A stretch of 64,000 bases of DNA from Methanocorpusculum vombati. GTDB lineage: Archaea > Halobacteriota > Methanomicrobia > Methanomicrobiales > Methanocorpusculaceae. The stretch is taken from positions 1-64,000 of the forward strand of contig NZ_JAPTGC010000008.1 in assembly GCF_026891935.1 (NCBI RefSeq). The letters are read 5' to 3'. The position numbers and the translations under genes are program-made. How positions within the stretch are numbered: position 1 is the first letter of the stretch; each line of letters begins with the position of its first letter. Of the stretch, positions 35,001 to 43,198 are shown piece after piece. The notes under the pieces were generated by a model. It saw only the letters and a list, made by a program, of their open reading frames with translations, was not told where the DNA came from and made no database searches.

Positions 35001-35781
35001 GTTTGGTTCTGCCGACTGCTTTTCGGATCTCCAGGTACTCGTCGAAGGCTTTCTGCAGCAGGGGACTATCGGTCTTCACGCTGTCGATGGTGGTAAGGAA
35101 CGTCGTGTGGCGGCAGTGATCCGACCAGTAGGTATCGATCATCCGGATCTCCGTGATGGTCGGGTCGCGGTTTTCACTCGCGAAGTATTTCTGGCAGAAG
35201 GCAAGGTCTGCCGCATCCATAGCAAGACCGTATTCGGCGGCAAAGTCTGCAAGACCTGCCGCATCAAGTTCACGGAATCCGTTCAGCACCGCAACTTTTG
35301 CCGGAACATCACAGTTCATCACCAGAGTTTTTGGCATTGCAGAGTCGGCCTCGCGGCTCTCGATCGGATTGATGACATATTTTTTGACCGTGTCAAGCAC
35401 CGCATCGGAGATACTGCCGCCGAGAACATATACGCGGGCAGTACGGACAATCGGGCGCTCTTTTTGTGAGATGAGCTGAATGCACTGGGCTGCACTGTCG
35501 GCGCGCTGATCAAACTGGCCCGGCAGATACTCCACGGCAAACATCCGTTCGTCTTCGGCAAGGGTTAGCGTGTCCGCAACGATATCAAGCTGCGGCTCGG
35601 AGAAGACGGCGCGCTTTGCGTACGCAAAGAGTGCTGCGTCGATATTGTCCACATCGTAGCGGTTGATGATTCGGAGTGACGTAAGCCCCTGCACTCCCGG
35701 CAGAGTGGAAAGCTCACGGAGGAGCGCGTGTGATTCATTTGCAAGAGCGGGTTTCTTCTCAACAAATACTCTGAAAACCAT
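32092..35781 (-). CDS. purL: phosphoribosylformylglycinamidine synthase, single-chain PurL-PurQ
   Basis: A 1229-residue enzyme that converts FGAR to FGAM in purine synthesis. The PurS-like/N-terminal region, two PurL ATP-binding repeats (NETHNHPTEIEPFGGAAT near residue 315, GAIGGKDSMSG near 800) and a C-terminal class I glutamine amidotransferase with the catalytic cysteine in MCGICNGFQAL are in one chain. Archaea normally use separate PurS, PurL and PurQ; this form is typical of Clostridia and Bacteroidetes (clostridial-type FGAM synthase). It is complete, with no frameshift. A TATA-like AT-rich stretch is at 35813-35825 upstream. Confidence 0.95.
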   Translation of the reverse strand: MVFRVFVEKKPALANESHALLRELSTLPGVQGLTSLRIINRYDVDNIDAALFAYAKRAVFSEPQLDIVADTLTLAEDERMFAVEYLPGQFDQRADSAAQCIQLISQKERPIVRTARVYVLGGSISDAVLDTVKKYVINPIESREADSAMPKTLVMNCDVPAKVAVLNGFRELDAAGLADFAAEYGLAMDAADLAFCQKYFASENRDPTITEIRMIDTYWSDHCRHTTFLTTIDSVKTDSPLLQKAFDEYLEIRKAVGRTKPVNLMDIGTIAVRYLRSQGKLDKLDESEEVNACTVKISVCVNGTDEDWLLLFKNETHNHPTEIEPFGGAATCIGGAIRDPLSGRAYVYAAMRLTGAGNPLAPVSETLPGKLPQKKIVTTAAAGYSSYGNQIGLATGMVDELYHPGYVAKRMEVGAVIGAAPAKNVRREVPAAGDVVILLGGRTGRDGCGGATGSSKSHTAASLESCGAEVQKGNAPEERKIQRLFRSHDAAVLIKRCNDFGAGGVSVAIGELADGVFINLNAVPKKYDGLDGTELAISESQERMAVVVASADAERFIALARAENLEATIVAEVTAEPRLVMTWNGDRIVDISREFLASNGVEKHTDVEMAVPQPFARDVAGDFAENYRHLADDLNVCSKRGLSERFDSTIGAGAVLMPFGGKYQQTPVQAMVTKISVEKGDTDDCSLMTWGCNPQILEKSPYHGAYLAVVESVAKLVATGAAFADVYLSFQEYFEKLGSDQKRWGKPAAALLGALKAQMGLGIGAIGGKDSMSGSFEQLNVPPTLISFAVTTEKIRHIISNEFKGPDHRVVLLSPVYEGELPTTDSLLAVFAQVTNLMREGRVLSCWTPAYGGVAEGILKMALGNGIGFTYDAGVSMNDLFGYRYGSFILELADETDAGVLLGRTTAVPELRSGAVSVSLDELQRIYEAKLEPVFACNISQGEGAIEKISYTARNTARPRVRAAHPRVLIPVFPGTNCEYDSAKAVARAGAVPEIIIINNMTAADTAESVNRVAEAIRRSHAIFIPGGFSGGDEPDGSGKFITAFFRNAKIKDAVHDLLKNRDGLMCGICNGFQALIKLGLVPYGEIVDVDEHSPTLTFNTIGRHQSRIVRTRVASVKSPWFACVDVDDVFAVPISHGEGRFLADEETLRSLIANGQVATQYVDLADNPTSDIHFNPNNSVMAVEAITSPDGRVLGKMGHTERVGEGLYKNVPDRFMMQLFESLVRYYQ

Positions 35782-35893
35782 TGTAAAATCCTTACCTGTC
35801 AGCCCGGTTAGCTGTATAGTATATGGGGGGGAAAGGGTTTTTTAGTTTGCTGTACTGGGAGGGACACCTGACAGGAACAACGTCCGGCAAAAA

Positions 35894-36256
35894 TTATGTT
35901 TCCCGGTCCGGTACAGTACAGTCGCAGCTGTTATCGTGCGGACAGCCGGACACACGAATGGTTTTTCCGTTCACGAGTGCATCGGCGATCTTTCTCCGCG
36001 CCTCGTGCAGGTCCCGCCATGCCGTTTTGCGGGAGACACCGAGAACTCCTGCTGCTTCCTCCTGGGAGAGATCGTCCAGATCCACAAGCTTCAGGACCGC
36101 AATCTCCTCCGGAAACACAACAACCGACTCCGCAGTTTCCTGACGATGGGGACAGACCGGTGCATAGCAGCCGGAGGGCCCGTTGAGATCAATGCACCGC
36201 CTCACCCGCGGCCTGCCGCACCTGCCTTTCGGACATTCGTTTGGATTTTCCGGCAT
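35894..36256 (-). CDS. DUF134 DNA-binding protein
   Basis: A 120-residue protein with a sigma-70 region 4-like helix-turn-helix in the middle (LDDLSQEEAAGVLGVSRKTA, then WRDLHEARRKIADAL). Cysteine-rich ends (CPKGRCGRPRVRRC at the start, CPHDNSCDC at the end, plus CYAPVCPH in between) suggest bound metal or Fe-S cluster. This is the DUF134 pattern. The target is unknown; it is divergent from atwA, whose promoter region it could control. Confidence 0.86.
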   Translation of the reverse strand: MPENPNECPKGRCGRPRVRRCIDLNGPSGCYAPVCPHRQETAESVVVFPEEIAVLKLVDLDDLSQEEAAGVLGVSRKTAWRDLHEARRKIADALVNGKTIRVSGCPHDNSCDCTVPDRET

Positions 36257-36345
36257 GATATTATCTCCTGTATCTTTTTCTCTGCCGCTTAAAAGTACTT
36301 TTGTCTGTTGGCAGAGAGATCTTCAATTACTCATATGCGCCAAAG

Positions 36346-36408
36346 TATATAATACTCCCTGAGAAATAGTATGATAACATTTTCCGGCAGACGCAATTGG
36401 TCTGCCGG
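36346..36408 (+). promoter_or_regulatory. atwA promoter and hairpin leader
   Basis: TATA box TATATAATA at 36346-36354, predicting a start near 36375. The ~50-nt leader contains a perfect hairpin, CCGGCAGAC (36384-36392) with GTCTGCCGG (36400-36408), loop GCAATTG. It ends 20 nt before the ATG at 36428, so could regulate translation or be a protein/RNA-binding site. Confidence 0.5.
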
Positions 36409-36427
36409 GTTTCGAGGTATTGTGCAA

Positions 36428-38092
36428 ATGACGACGCCATTTATCACCATTGAAAACCTCTGCATCGATTTTCCCGCAGATGCAGACAATCCGGCAGGCG
36501 AACAGGTCAGGATTCTCAACGATATCAATCTGGAAATAGCCGAAGGAGAGATTGTCGGTGTGATCGGCAGATCCGGCTGCGGAAAAACGGTTCTGATTCA
36601 TCTGCTGCGGGGAATTGATAATCCCCCTACATCAGGAAGGATCATCTATCATATTTCGCGCTGCCCTGCCTGCGGCAGAATTGAGTTCCGCAGCAGTGCG
36701 GGTCAGAAATGCCCGCTCTGCGGTGCGGTTCTGGAGGCACAGGACGTGGACTTCTGGGCACCGGAAAACGCTGCCTTGAAGACAAAGATCATGGCGAGAA
36801 CGTCGCTGATGTTTCAGCGGACGTTTGCTCTCTACGGCGATGACCGCGTGATTGAAAATGTTCTGCGGGCGCTGGATGATATTGACTATCCGGCGGAGAA
36901 GGCGATCAACCGTGCAGCAGATCTGATCGATGAGGTGCGGCTGACACACCGCATGATGCATGTGGCACGCGATCTCTCCGGCGGCGAGAAGCAGCGTGTT
37001 GTCCTCGCCCGCCAGCTGGCACGCGAACCGCTGTTCCTTTGTGCGGACGAGCCGACCGGAACACTTGACCCCAAGACCGCGACAATTGTGCACGGTCTCC
37101 TTAAGCAGGCGGCGAAGAATACGAATATGGGCATGGTGATCACTTCGCACTTTTCCCAGGTGCTGGAGGATGTCTGTGATCGTGCGGTGCTTCTGGATGA
37201 CGGAAAGATCATGAAGATCGGTGAGCCTGCTGAGATCGTTACGGAGTTCATGAAGGGCTGTGAGGATGATCTGGAGTACAGCGATCAGGAGATCGGCAAT
37301 CCGATTGTGCGTGCCGAAAAGCTGTACAAAAAGTTCATCGCGGTGGATCGCGGCGTGATTAAGGCGGTGGACAATATTACGTTTGAGATCAATGAGCGGG
37401 AGATCTTTGGGGTCATCGGAGTGTCGGGCGGCGGGAAGACAACATTGTCGAAGATGATCGCTGGTCTCTACGAACCAACCGCGGGAAAACTGGATGTGCG
37501 GATTGGTGATGAGTGGATCGATATGACCAAGCCCGGGTATCAGTTCCGCGGCCGTGCCAAACAGTACATCGGTCTGCTGCATCAGGAGTACGATCTCTAT
37601 CCGCACCGGACGATTATTGATAATCTGACCGATGCAATCGGCCTTGAGTTCCCCAAGGAGCTTGCGGTCCGGAAGGCGGTTATTACACTGCGGATGGCAG
37701 GGTTTACGGAAAAGAAGGCAAAGGATGTACTGAACCGCTATCCGTCAAGTCTGTCGGCGGGCGAGAAACACCGGGTTGCGCTGGCGCAGGTTCTGATCCG
37801 CGAGCCGAGAATTATTCTTCTGGATGAACCGACCGGAACAATGGATCCGATCACGAAGGTGGATGTGAAGCATTCGATCATTCACGCTCGGGAGGAGATG
37901 GACGAGACGTTCATCATCGTGTCGCACGATATGGAGTTTGTCCGCGATGTCTGCGACCGCTGTATGTTCATTCGCGCCGGGAAGATCATTGATATCGGTC
38001 CGACCCACGAGGTGCTTGCAAAACTTTCCGAGCAGGAGATCTCCACGATGGCCGAGGCGGTTGCCGAGGAACGTGCGGGCGCGGAAAAATAA
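36428..38092 (+). CDS. atwA: methyl-coenzyme M reductase activation component A2
   Basis: A 554-residue soluble double ABC ATPase needed to activate methyl-CoM reductase. First ABC: Walker A GRSGCGKT (47-54), signature LSGGEKQRV, Walker B ADEPTGTLDP. Second ABC: GVSGGGKTT near 345, LSAGEKHRV, LLDEPTGTMDP. Between motif A and signature of domain one is a zinc-finger insertion CPACGRIEF...KCPLCG (about residues 79-97), a known trait of A2. No membrane domain, so it is not a transporter. ATG 36428 is chosen as the upstream frame covers the leader hairpin. Confidence 0.96.
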   Translation: MTTPFITIENLCIDFPADADNPAGEQVRILNDINLEIAEGEIVGVIGRSGCGKTVLIHLLRGIDNPPTSGRIIYHISRCPACGRIEFRSSAGQKCPLCGAVLEAQDVDFWAPENAALKTKIMARTSLMFQRTFALYGDDRVIENVLRALDDIDYPAEKAINRAADLIDEVRLTHRMMHVARDLSGGEKQRVVLARQLAREPLFLCADEPTGTLDPKTATIVHGLLKQAAKNTNMGMVITSHFSQVLEDVCDRAVLLDDGKIMKIGEPAEIVTEFMKGCEDDLEYSDQEIGNPIVRAEKLYKKFIAVDRGVIKAVDNITFEINEREIFGVIGVSGGGKTTLSKMIAGLYEPTAGKLDVRIGDEWIDMTKPGYQFRGRAKQYIGLLHQEYDLYPHRTIIDNLTDAIGLEFPKELAVRKAVITLRMAGFTEKKAKDVLNRYPSSLSAGEKHRVALAQVLIREPRIILLDEPTGTMDPITKVDVKHSIIHAREEMDETFIIVSHDMEFVRDVCDRCMFIRAGKIIDIGPTHEVLAKLSEQEISTMAEAVAEERAGAEK

Positions 38093-38125
38093 TTTTCTTC
38101 AGAAAAAATATTTTTTGCAAAGAGG

Positions 38126-39097
38126 TCAGAGAGTCTCAGCTGCTTCGACAAACTTTTTTGCGCATGCGACGCGTCCGAACAGTTTCAGCATCCACTTCTC
38201 CTTCCAGCCGTACGCAAAACTTCCGCCCGACGCATTCGGGTGGCCTCCTCCGTTGAACTGCCGGGCGATCAGGTGACTTACCGGTGCAACACTCCGGAGA
38301 GAAAATTTCCCCGTGTCAAACACCAGAAGTTCCATGTCGCATCCGAGTTCCTTGCGTGCCTCCGCCGCCGTTTCACTCGGGTATCCGTATGCGGGCATCA
38401 CCGCAATCACATATTGTCCCCGGAATACTTTTGCATGCCGGATGCTCTTTTTCATGCATGCATTCTTTTCCCGTTCGATACCCGCAAAAATCCGTGAGAC
38501 CTCGTCATCAATGATAATGCCCTTGGAAAGCTTGTCCCGGATCAGTTCCAGGTACTCCCGCTTCGACGTTACTATTCCCAGGACCGCCGACCGCGGATCC
38601 TCGTGCTTCCACAAATCATAATCGCACACCACCCGCGCAACCTCCGCGGCGGCCGTGTTTCCTTTCGCAAACGAAGCACAGACCACGCCTGTAGCACACA
38701 CGGATGTATCGACCGTAAGTGACACCACAAAGGGCAGGACGCGTTCCTTTTCCTCCTCGGTCCACTTGTGATGATCATACCACTCAATCTTCCATCCGGC
38801 TGCATGCGCTTTACGGATCTGATCCTCAATTCCTTTCTGATACCCAAGATCCGAGATGATCAGACGATCCCCTTTGCCGTTGCATCCCCCGACCTGTCCG
38901 ACGAACCAGCCGAACCGGTTCACCGAGGAAAACAGCGTAAGAATCTCCGGTCCGAATGCCATCCGGCAGATAGCGTCGCTTCCTGCTGCATCCAGATCGT
39001 TGTGCGTCAGATGTACCACACTCGTTGTCCTCCCCACAATCTTTTCCTGGAGGTTCGGTTTCTTCTCAACGGTTTTCTTACGCAGATACAAAGGCAT
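38126..39097 (-). CDS. DHH-family phosphoesterase
   Basis: A 323-residue DHH/DHHA1 phosphoesterase. The DHH domain has LTHNDLDAAGSDAI at about residues 30-43 and YDHHKW near 105; the DHHA1 domain ends with GGGHPNASGG. These enzymes cleave phosphodiester bonds in oligonucleotides, cyclic dinucleotides or pyrophosphate; the substrate here is not known. It converges on atwA and is divergent from tRNA-Phe. Confidence 0.87.
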   Translation of the reverse strand: MPLYLRKKTVEKKPNLQEKIVGRTTSVVHLTHNDLDAAGSDAICRMAFGPEILTLFSSVNRFGWFVGQVGGCNGKGDRLIISDLGYQKGIEDQIRKAHAAGWKIEWYDHHKWTEEEKERVLPFVVSLTVDTSVCATGVVCASFAKGNTAAAEVARVVCDYDLWKHEDPRSAVLGIVTSKREYLELIRDKLSKGIIIDDEVSRIFAGIEREKNACMKKSIRHAKVFRGQYVIAVMPAYGYPSETAAEARKELGCDMELLVFDTGKFSLRSVAPVSHLIARQFNGGGHPNASGGSFAYGWKEKWMLKLFGRVACAKKFVEAAETL

Positions 39098-39154
39098 TGG
39101 CTACTATGTTTGCATCTTTGACAACATAAGATCGCTGGATGGGAAATCAGAATA

Positions 39155-39163
39155 CTTATATAA
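39155..39163 (+). promoter_or_regulatory. TATA box for tRNA-Phe
   Basis: CTTATATAA, about 30 bp upstream of the mature 5' end at 39193, predicting a start near 39185 and a short 5' trailer to be trimmed by RNase P. Confidence 0.6.
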
Positions 39164-39192
39164 TTCCCACGTCAACATTAATGACGCACAGC

Positions 39193-39265
39193 GCCTTTAT
39201 AGCTCAGTCGGGAGAGCGCCAGACTGAAGATCTGGTTGTCGCCGGTTCAATTCCGGCTGAAGGCA
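39193..39265 (+). tRNA. tRNA-Phe (GAA)
   Basis: Acceptor GCCTTTA/TGAAGGC with discriminator A, D-arm TAGCTCAGTCGGGAGAGC, anticodon stem CCAGA/TCTGG around CTGAAGA (anticodon GAA), T-arm GCCGGTTCAATTCCGGC. CCA is not encoded. Confidence 0.94.
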
Positions 39266-39363
39266 TTCCTTTTGGGTATTTTTTCTTGTTTTGTTCGAGT
39301 ACGGAAACGTAGCAAAAATACTCTTTCTGTAACGATTCTCCTCTTAAAAAAGAAAAATTCGGT

Positions 39364-39969
39364 TCATTCAACCAGCAGCAGCATCACTGTTGTCATCGGT
39401 GTATTCAGAACTGACCCGCCTGCAACTTCCGTACACTCCAGCACATCCAGCTCCCATCCCGCCGCCGCACACGTCGCATACACATCAATGCCAGCAGCTT
39501 CCATACTTGGCCGCATCTTTCTGCGGTTCTTACAGTCCGTAATTACTGCTCCCTTTTCCTTCGCCGTACACTTCCCGCACCAGCCGCACTGATGCCCGGT
39601 GTACCCGAACGCCTTGTAGAACCCGTCGTAAAACGCCATCTCTTCGAGTTCAAACATTACCGTCTGCACATACCGCGTCATCTCCCGTGACACCAGCCGT
39701 TCCGGCGTTGTCTTTCCCACATCCCCGTCAAACCGCACCAGCAGGGCGCGAGAATATCCGTCAAGGGCAGCCTGTGTCTCCGCAGGCGTCGGCGTATAGG
39801 GTGGACACGAAAACCGCCTCCCGAACCCGTTGCAGCCGAACAGGCACTTCATCCGCACCCATTCCCCTGTTACAATTTTGTCCGCATCAATTGGCGTTGC
39901 GTCTCCGCCTTTCTCGCGGATGAAGTTCGTCAGTCTGACGATCTCCTCTTCAACCGGGTACTTCTTCAT
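39364..39969 (-). CDS. DUF2284 metal-binding protein
   Basis: A 201-residue protein of the DUF2284 family, predicted to bind metal or an Fe-S cluster. Cysteine clusters: CLFGCNGFGRRFSCPPY near the N-terminus and HQCGWCGKCTAKEKGAVITDC in the middle. Function unknown; DUF2284 proteins are linked by context with corrinoid and methyl-transfer genes in other methanogens. It overlaps ribL by 4 bp (ATGA), so it belongs to the JAMM-RibL-DUF2284 operon. Confidence 0.88.
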   Translation of the reverse strand: MKKYPVEEEIVRLTNFIREKGGDATPIDADKIVTGEWVRMKCLFGCNGFGRRFSCPPYTPTPAETQAALDGYSRALLVRFDGDVGKTTPERLVSREMTRYVQTVMFELEEMAFYDGFYKAFGYTGHQCGWCGKCTAKEKGAVITDCKNRRKMRPSMEAAGIDVYATCAAAGWELDVLECTEVAGGSVLNTPMTTVMLLLVE

Positions 39970-40391
39970 TTTGCCCCTCTCCGTTTCAGGGCTTCCTCGA
40001 TAATTTTTGTCGATGAGTTGAACGCACAGCCGCAGAACGGCCCGATCCGCACGACATCCGCACGAATCCCCCGTTCCCGCATCTGCGACACCAGCCGTTC
40101 CTCCGAAAACTTCTGGTTAAACCCAAGCGTAACCACCTCGGGATCAATCTCCGCAATCGGCCGGAACATATCCTCCCTGTCTCCTAACATTGCATGGTCC
40201 ACGCACCGGAGACCGGCAATCATCTTCAGGCGCTGTTCCTCCGGAATAATCGGCCGCGGTTTATGCACCACATTCCGCTCCCGGGCAACAACCACCCACA
40301 GCTCGTCGCCAAGCTTTCTCGACTCCTCCAGATAAAACAAATGGCCGGGATGCAGAATATCAAACGTCCCGGTTGCAACAACTCTTCTCAC
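39966..40391 (-). CDS. ribL: archaeal FAD synthase RibL
   Basis: A 141-residue nucleotidyltransferase that makes FAD from FMN and CTP or ATP. The nucleotide-binding HxGH is H14-P-G-H17 in GTFDILHPGHL. The C-terminal cysteines near CGCAFNSSTKII, typical of redox-sensitive RibL, are present. The archaeal stand-alone form lacks the riboflavin kinase part. It overlaps genes on both sides by 4 bp. Confidence 0.93.
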   Translation of the reverse strand: MRRVVATGTFDILHPGHLFYLEESRKLGDELWVVVARERNVVHKPRPIIPEEQRLKMIAGLRCVDHAMLGDREDMFRPIAEIDPEVVTLGFNQKFSEERLVSQMRERGIRADVVRIGPFCGCAFNSSTKIIEEALKRRGAK

Positions 40392-40762
40392 GCAGAAACA
40401 ACCTCCAAAGACTTCTCACGGCCCTCGCGATCGAAACAGCGCCAGGAATCCGCCTCGAACGGATCACCTACGATAATATGGCACTGGCCTGTTTCCGCAA
40501 ACGTCTGCAGATCCGCATCCGACGGCCACAACGCACCGTTTGGATGACTGTGCGCTGTTCCTGCAATCTGCATTCCGAGCGGCACCATATCCATAAAAAT
40601 GGTCGCACTATCGCTCGTGACCGTCGTTCCTGCAATCGGATACACTGTCGTAATCACACCCTTCTCGGATCCGAGCATCACAATAAACTCGTCGGGAGAA
40701 CTCGACCTCCCCATCTCAAGAAGCAGATCCAGGACTTCCCGGTCGATTGCACGAACGAACAT
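40388..40762 (-). CDS. JAMM/MPN+ metalloprotease-like protein
   Basis: A 124-residue JAB1/MPN+ protein with all zinc-site residues in register: E25, H71, H73 (AHSHPNG), S81 and D84 (PSDAD). In archaea such proteins deconjugate small ubiquitin-like modifiers (SAMPs) or process sulfur-carrier proteins. Here it opens a small operon with ribL and DUF2284, a link to flavin metabolism not explained by known biology. Divergent from the DUF45 metallopeptidase gene with 40 bp between starts. Confidence 0.85.
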   Translation of the reverse strand: MFVRAIDREVLDLLLEMGRSSSPDEFIVMLGSEKGVITTVYPIAGTTVTSDSATIFMDMVPLGMQIAGTAHSHPNGALWPSDADLQTFAETGQCHIIVGDPFEADSWRCFDREGREKSLEVVSA

Positions 40763-40802
40763 ATTCTATTTATGTTGGCGTGACGGAGAGATAATCATTC
40801 AC

Positions 40803-41540
40803 ATGCGGTCCGAAGAAGTTACCGGCCTTGGAACAATCACCTGCAACGGACACGAAATCCCCTACACCGTCATATACAGTGACCGCAGAAAATCATGGGC
40901 TGTGGAGGTCAAAACCGATGCCTCCGTTATCGTCCGCATGCCGCAGAACATCCCTCCCGAAAAAGTCAGAACACTTGTTGAAACCAAGAGCGAATGGATA
41001 GCGTATCAGGTACAGAAATACTCTTCCCGTCCCCAAATCATCCGCAGATACACTGACGGGGAAACCCTTCCCTTTCTTGGTCGTGAGTACCCGGTTATCC
41101 GCAGAACCGGCAGCCCTGCAAAAGCAGAATTTACCGATGGCCGGTTTCTCATCACCATCCCGGACGGATTTACCGAGACTGATCAGACTGCTATTGCCCG
41201 CGATCTGATCATCATGCTCTACCGGAGAATCGGCACAGCTCCTCTGGAGGAGATCATCCTGCAGTACGCCCCCCTCGCAGAGGTCGTCCCTCCCCGTCTC
41301 CGCATCCGGCTTCAGGAACGCAAGTGGGGGTGCTGTACTCCTAAAAACGGCATCATCATCAATGCCCGTATCCTCCTTGCCCCCAAAATCGTTGCCGAGT
41401 ACATCGTCGTCCATGAACTTGCCCACCTCCGGTTCCGTCATCACCAGAAAACCTTCTGGAACGAAGTCGAACGCCTTATGCCCGGGTACCGCAATGCAGA
41501 AGCAATCCTCAAAACCGACGGCTGGCAGTTTGTGTTCTAA
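40803..41540 (+). CDS. DUF45 (YgjP-like) zinc metallopeptidase
   Basis: A 245-residue protein ending in the DUF45/WLM-type zinc motif HELAHLRFRHHQKTFW (residues about 204-219), with the family phrase RKWGCCTPKNGIIINARILL in front. Members are predicted zinc-dependent peptidases of unknown substrate, often beside restriction or repair genes. The ATG at 40803 is preferred over the upstream frame, which runs antisense to the JAMM gene. Confidence 0.87.
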   Translation: MRSEEVTGLGTITCNGHEIPYTVIYSDRRKSWAVEVKTDASVIVRMPQNIPPEKVRTLVETKSEWIAYQVQKYSSRPQIIRRYTDGETLPFLGREYPVIRRTGSPAKAEFTDGRFLITIPDGFTETDQTAIARDLIIMLYRRIGTAPLEEIILQYAPLAEVVPPRLRIRLQERKWGCCTPKNGIIINARILLAPKIVAEYIVVHELAHLRFRHHQKTFWNEVERLMPGYRNAEAILKTDGWQFVF

Positions 41541-41598
41541 CATCAGGAAAAGAAAAAATTGTAAAAAAGGGGGATAATTTTGTCTCAGCCGGACAACC

Positions 41599-41931
41599 TT
41601 ATCCGGTGATGAAATCGTCAGTCCGCACCCATGCCGCCGCGTCAACCGGCAGCACAAAGATACGTCCGTCCCCTTTCTTTCCTGTCCGTGCATGCTCACG
41701 AATCGTCTTGATGATCGTATCAACATCCTTGTCAGGAATCACGATCTCCAGTTTCGTCTTCGGCAGGGTATGAATCTGCATCTTGCCCGCACGGTACTGC
41801 AGACAGATACCTCCCTGCTCGCCCCGTCCGCGGACATCGGTAATTGTTACTCCCGGGACATTCACTGCCTCAAGGGCATCCACGACATCATCCACCTTTT
41901 CAGGTCTGATGACTGCTACAATCATTTTCAT
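41599..41931 (-). CDS. glnK: PII nitrogen-regulatory protein GlnK
   Basis: A 110-residue PII trimer subunit: MIVAVIRPEKVDDVVDAL, VTDVRGRGEQGG at the T-loop base, and KTKLEIVIPDKDVDTIIKTI with the C-terminal GDGRIFVLPV. It senses 2-oxoglutarate and ATP/ADP and blocks the ammonium channel when nitrogen is plentiful. It lies 18 bp downstream of amtB, the classic pair. The uridylylation tyrosine context is reduced, as in other archaeal GlnK. Confidence 0.94.
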   Translation of the reverse strand: MKMIVAVIRPEKVDDVVDALEAVNVPGVTITDVRGRGEQGGICLQYRAGKMQIHTLPKTKLEIVIPDKDVDTIIKTIREHARTGKKGDGRIFVLPVDAAAWVRTDDFITG

Positions 41932-41949
41932 GCTGCATCTCCTCCTGCA

Positions 41950-43152
41950 TTAGTTTGCCAGCTGTTCTCCGTGCTGTGCGATATCAAGGCCTACATACTC
42001 TTCATCATCGGTGACCCGCAGACCCATAATCTTGTTGATAATCCAGGCAAGGGCAAAGGTTACCGCAAAGGAGTAGGCTACCGCAACGCATGCGTCCAGA
42101 ATCTGGATGCCGAACTGCATCACATTTCCTTCAATAAGGCCGCCGACACCGCCGATTGCCGCAACCGCAAACACACCTGTCAGGATTGCACCGGCAAATC
42201 CTCCCATGCCGTGGATTGCCCAGGCATCAAGGGATTCATCGAGACCTTTCCTGATTCTCCAGGTCAGAATGGTGTAGCAGACCACTGCAGTGATGATACC
42301 GATGACGAGAGCACCAAGCACATTGACGAACCCGGCGGCCGGGGTGATACCGACTAATCCTGCAATCGCTCCCGAGATGAAACCGAGTGAGTTCGGTTTG
42401 CCCCCTTTCCAGGAAAGGGCCATCCAGGTCAGGGCACCGGCTGCACAGGCGACCGCGGTCACGAGGAATGCACTCGCTGCAAGACCGTTCGCTGCAAGAG
42501 CACTGCCTGCGTTGAATCCGAACCAGCCGACGATCAGGAACACGCCGCCGAGCAGGGTCAGCGGAATGTTGTGCGGACCCATTGTCTGGGAGCCGTAGCC
42601 GAGCCGTTTGCCGATCACAAGAGCAAGCGCCAGTGCCGCGAAACCTGAACTGATATGAACTACTGTTCCTCCGGCAAAGTCCAGAGCTCCGAGTGTTCCG
42701 GCCCAGCCTCCGCCCCATGCCCAGTGTGCAAGCGGAGCATAGACGATCGTAAGCCAGATTGCACCAAAGATGAGGAACGCCGACATCTTAATTCTGCCAA
42801 CCACACCCGAGGTCAGGATGGCAAGTGTCAGACATGCAAACATCATCTGGAAACAGATGAACAGCATATCGGGAATCCCGCCGGACACACCGTCTATTGT
42901 GATGCCGTTCAGTCCGAAGTACTCAAGACTTCCAATGAACCCGCCAACATCACTGCCGAAGGCAAGCGAGTATCCGATCACAATCCACTGGATAATACCA
43001 AGGGCGAGGGCCACGAGGGACAACATCATGGTTGCGATGACGTTCTTTTTCCTTACCATTCCACCGTAGAACAGACCTACTGCGGGAACCATCAGCAACA
43101 CTAATGCGGCTGAAATAAGTACCCAGGCTGTCGCACCAGTATCAAGATCCAT
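41950..43152 (-). CDS. amtB: ammonium transporter AmtB
   Basis: A 400-residue ammonium channel with about eleven membrane helices and the conserved patterns FYGGMVRKKNV, VHISSGFAALA, AWAIHGMGGFAGAILTGVF. Co-transcribed with glnK. An unusually long, structured leader with candidate NrpR-type half-site pairs is upstream (43199-43325). Like other Amt proteins it imports ammonium when nitrogen is limiting, gated by GlnK. Confidence 0.95.
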   Translation of the reverse strand: MDLDTGATAWVLISAALVLLMVPAVGLFYGGMVRKKNVIATMMLSLVALALGIIQWIVIGYSLAFGSDVGGFIGSLEYFGLNGITIDGVSGGIPDMLFICFQMMFACLTLAILTSGVVGRIKMSAFLIFGAIWLTIVYAPLAHWAWGGGWAGTLGALDFAGGTVVHISSGFAALALALVIGKRLGYGSQTMGPHNIPLTLLGGVFLIVGWFGFNAGSALAANGLAASAFLVTAVACAAGALTWMALSWKGGKPNSLGFISGAIAGLVGITPAAGFVNVLGALVIGIITAVVCYTILTWRIRKGLDESLDAWAIHGMGGFAGAILTGVFAVAAIGGVGGLIEGNVMQFGIQILDACVAVAYSFAVTFALAWIINKIMGLRVTDDEEYVGLDIAQHGEQLAN

Positions 43153-43198
43153 AGTAATTCACCAAGTAGCACGGCACATACACAATACCCAAAAAGCA

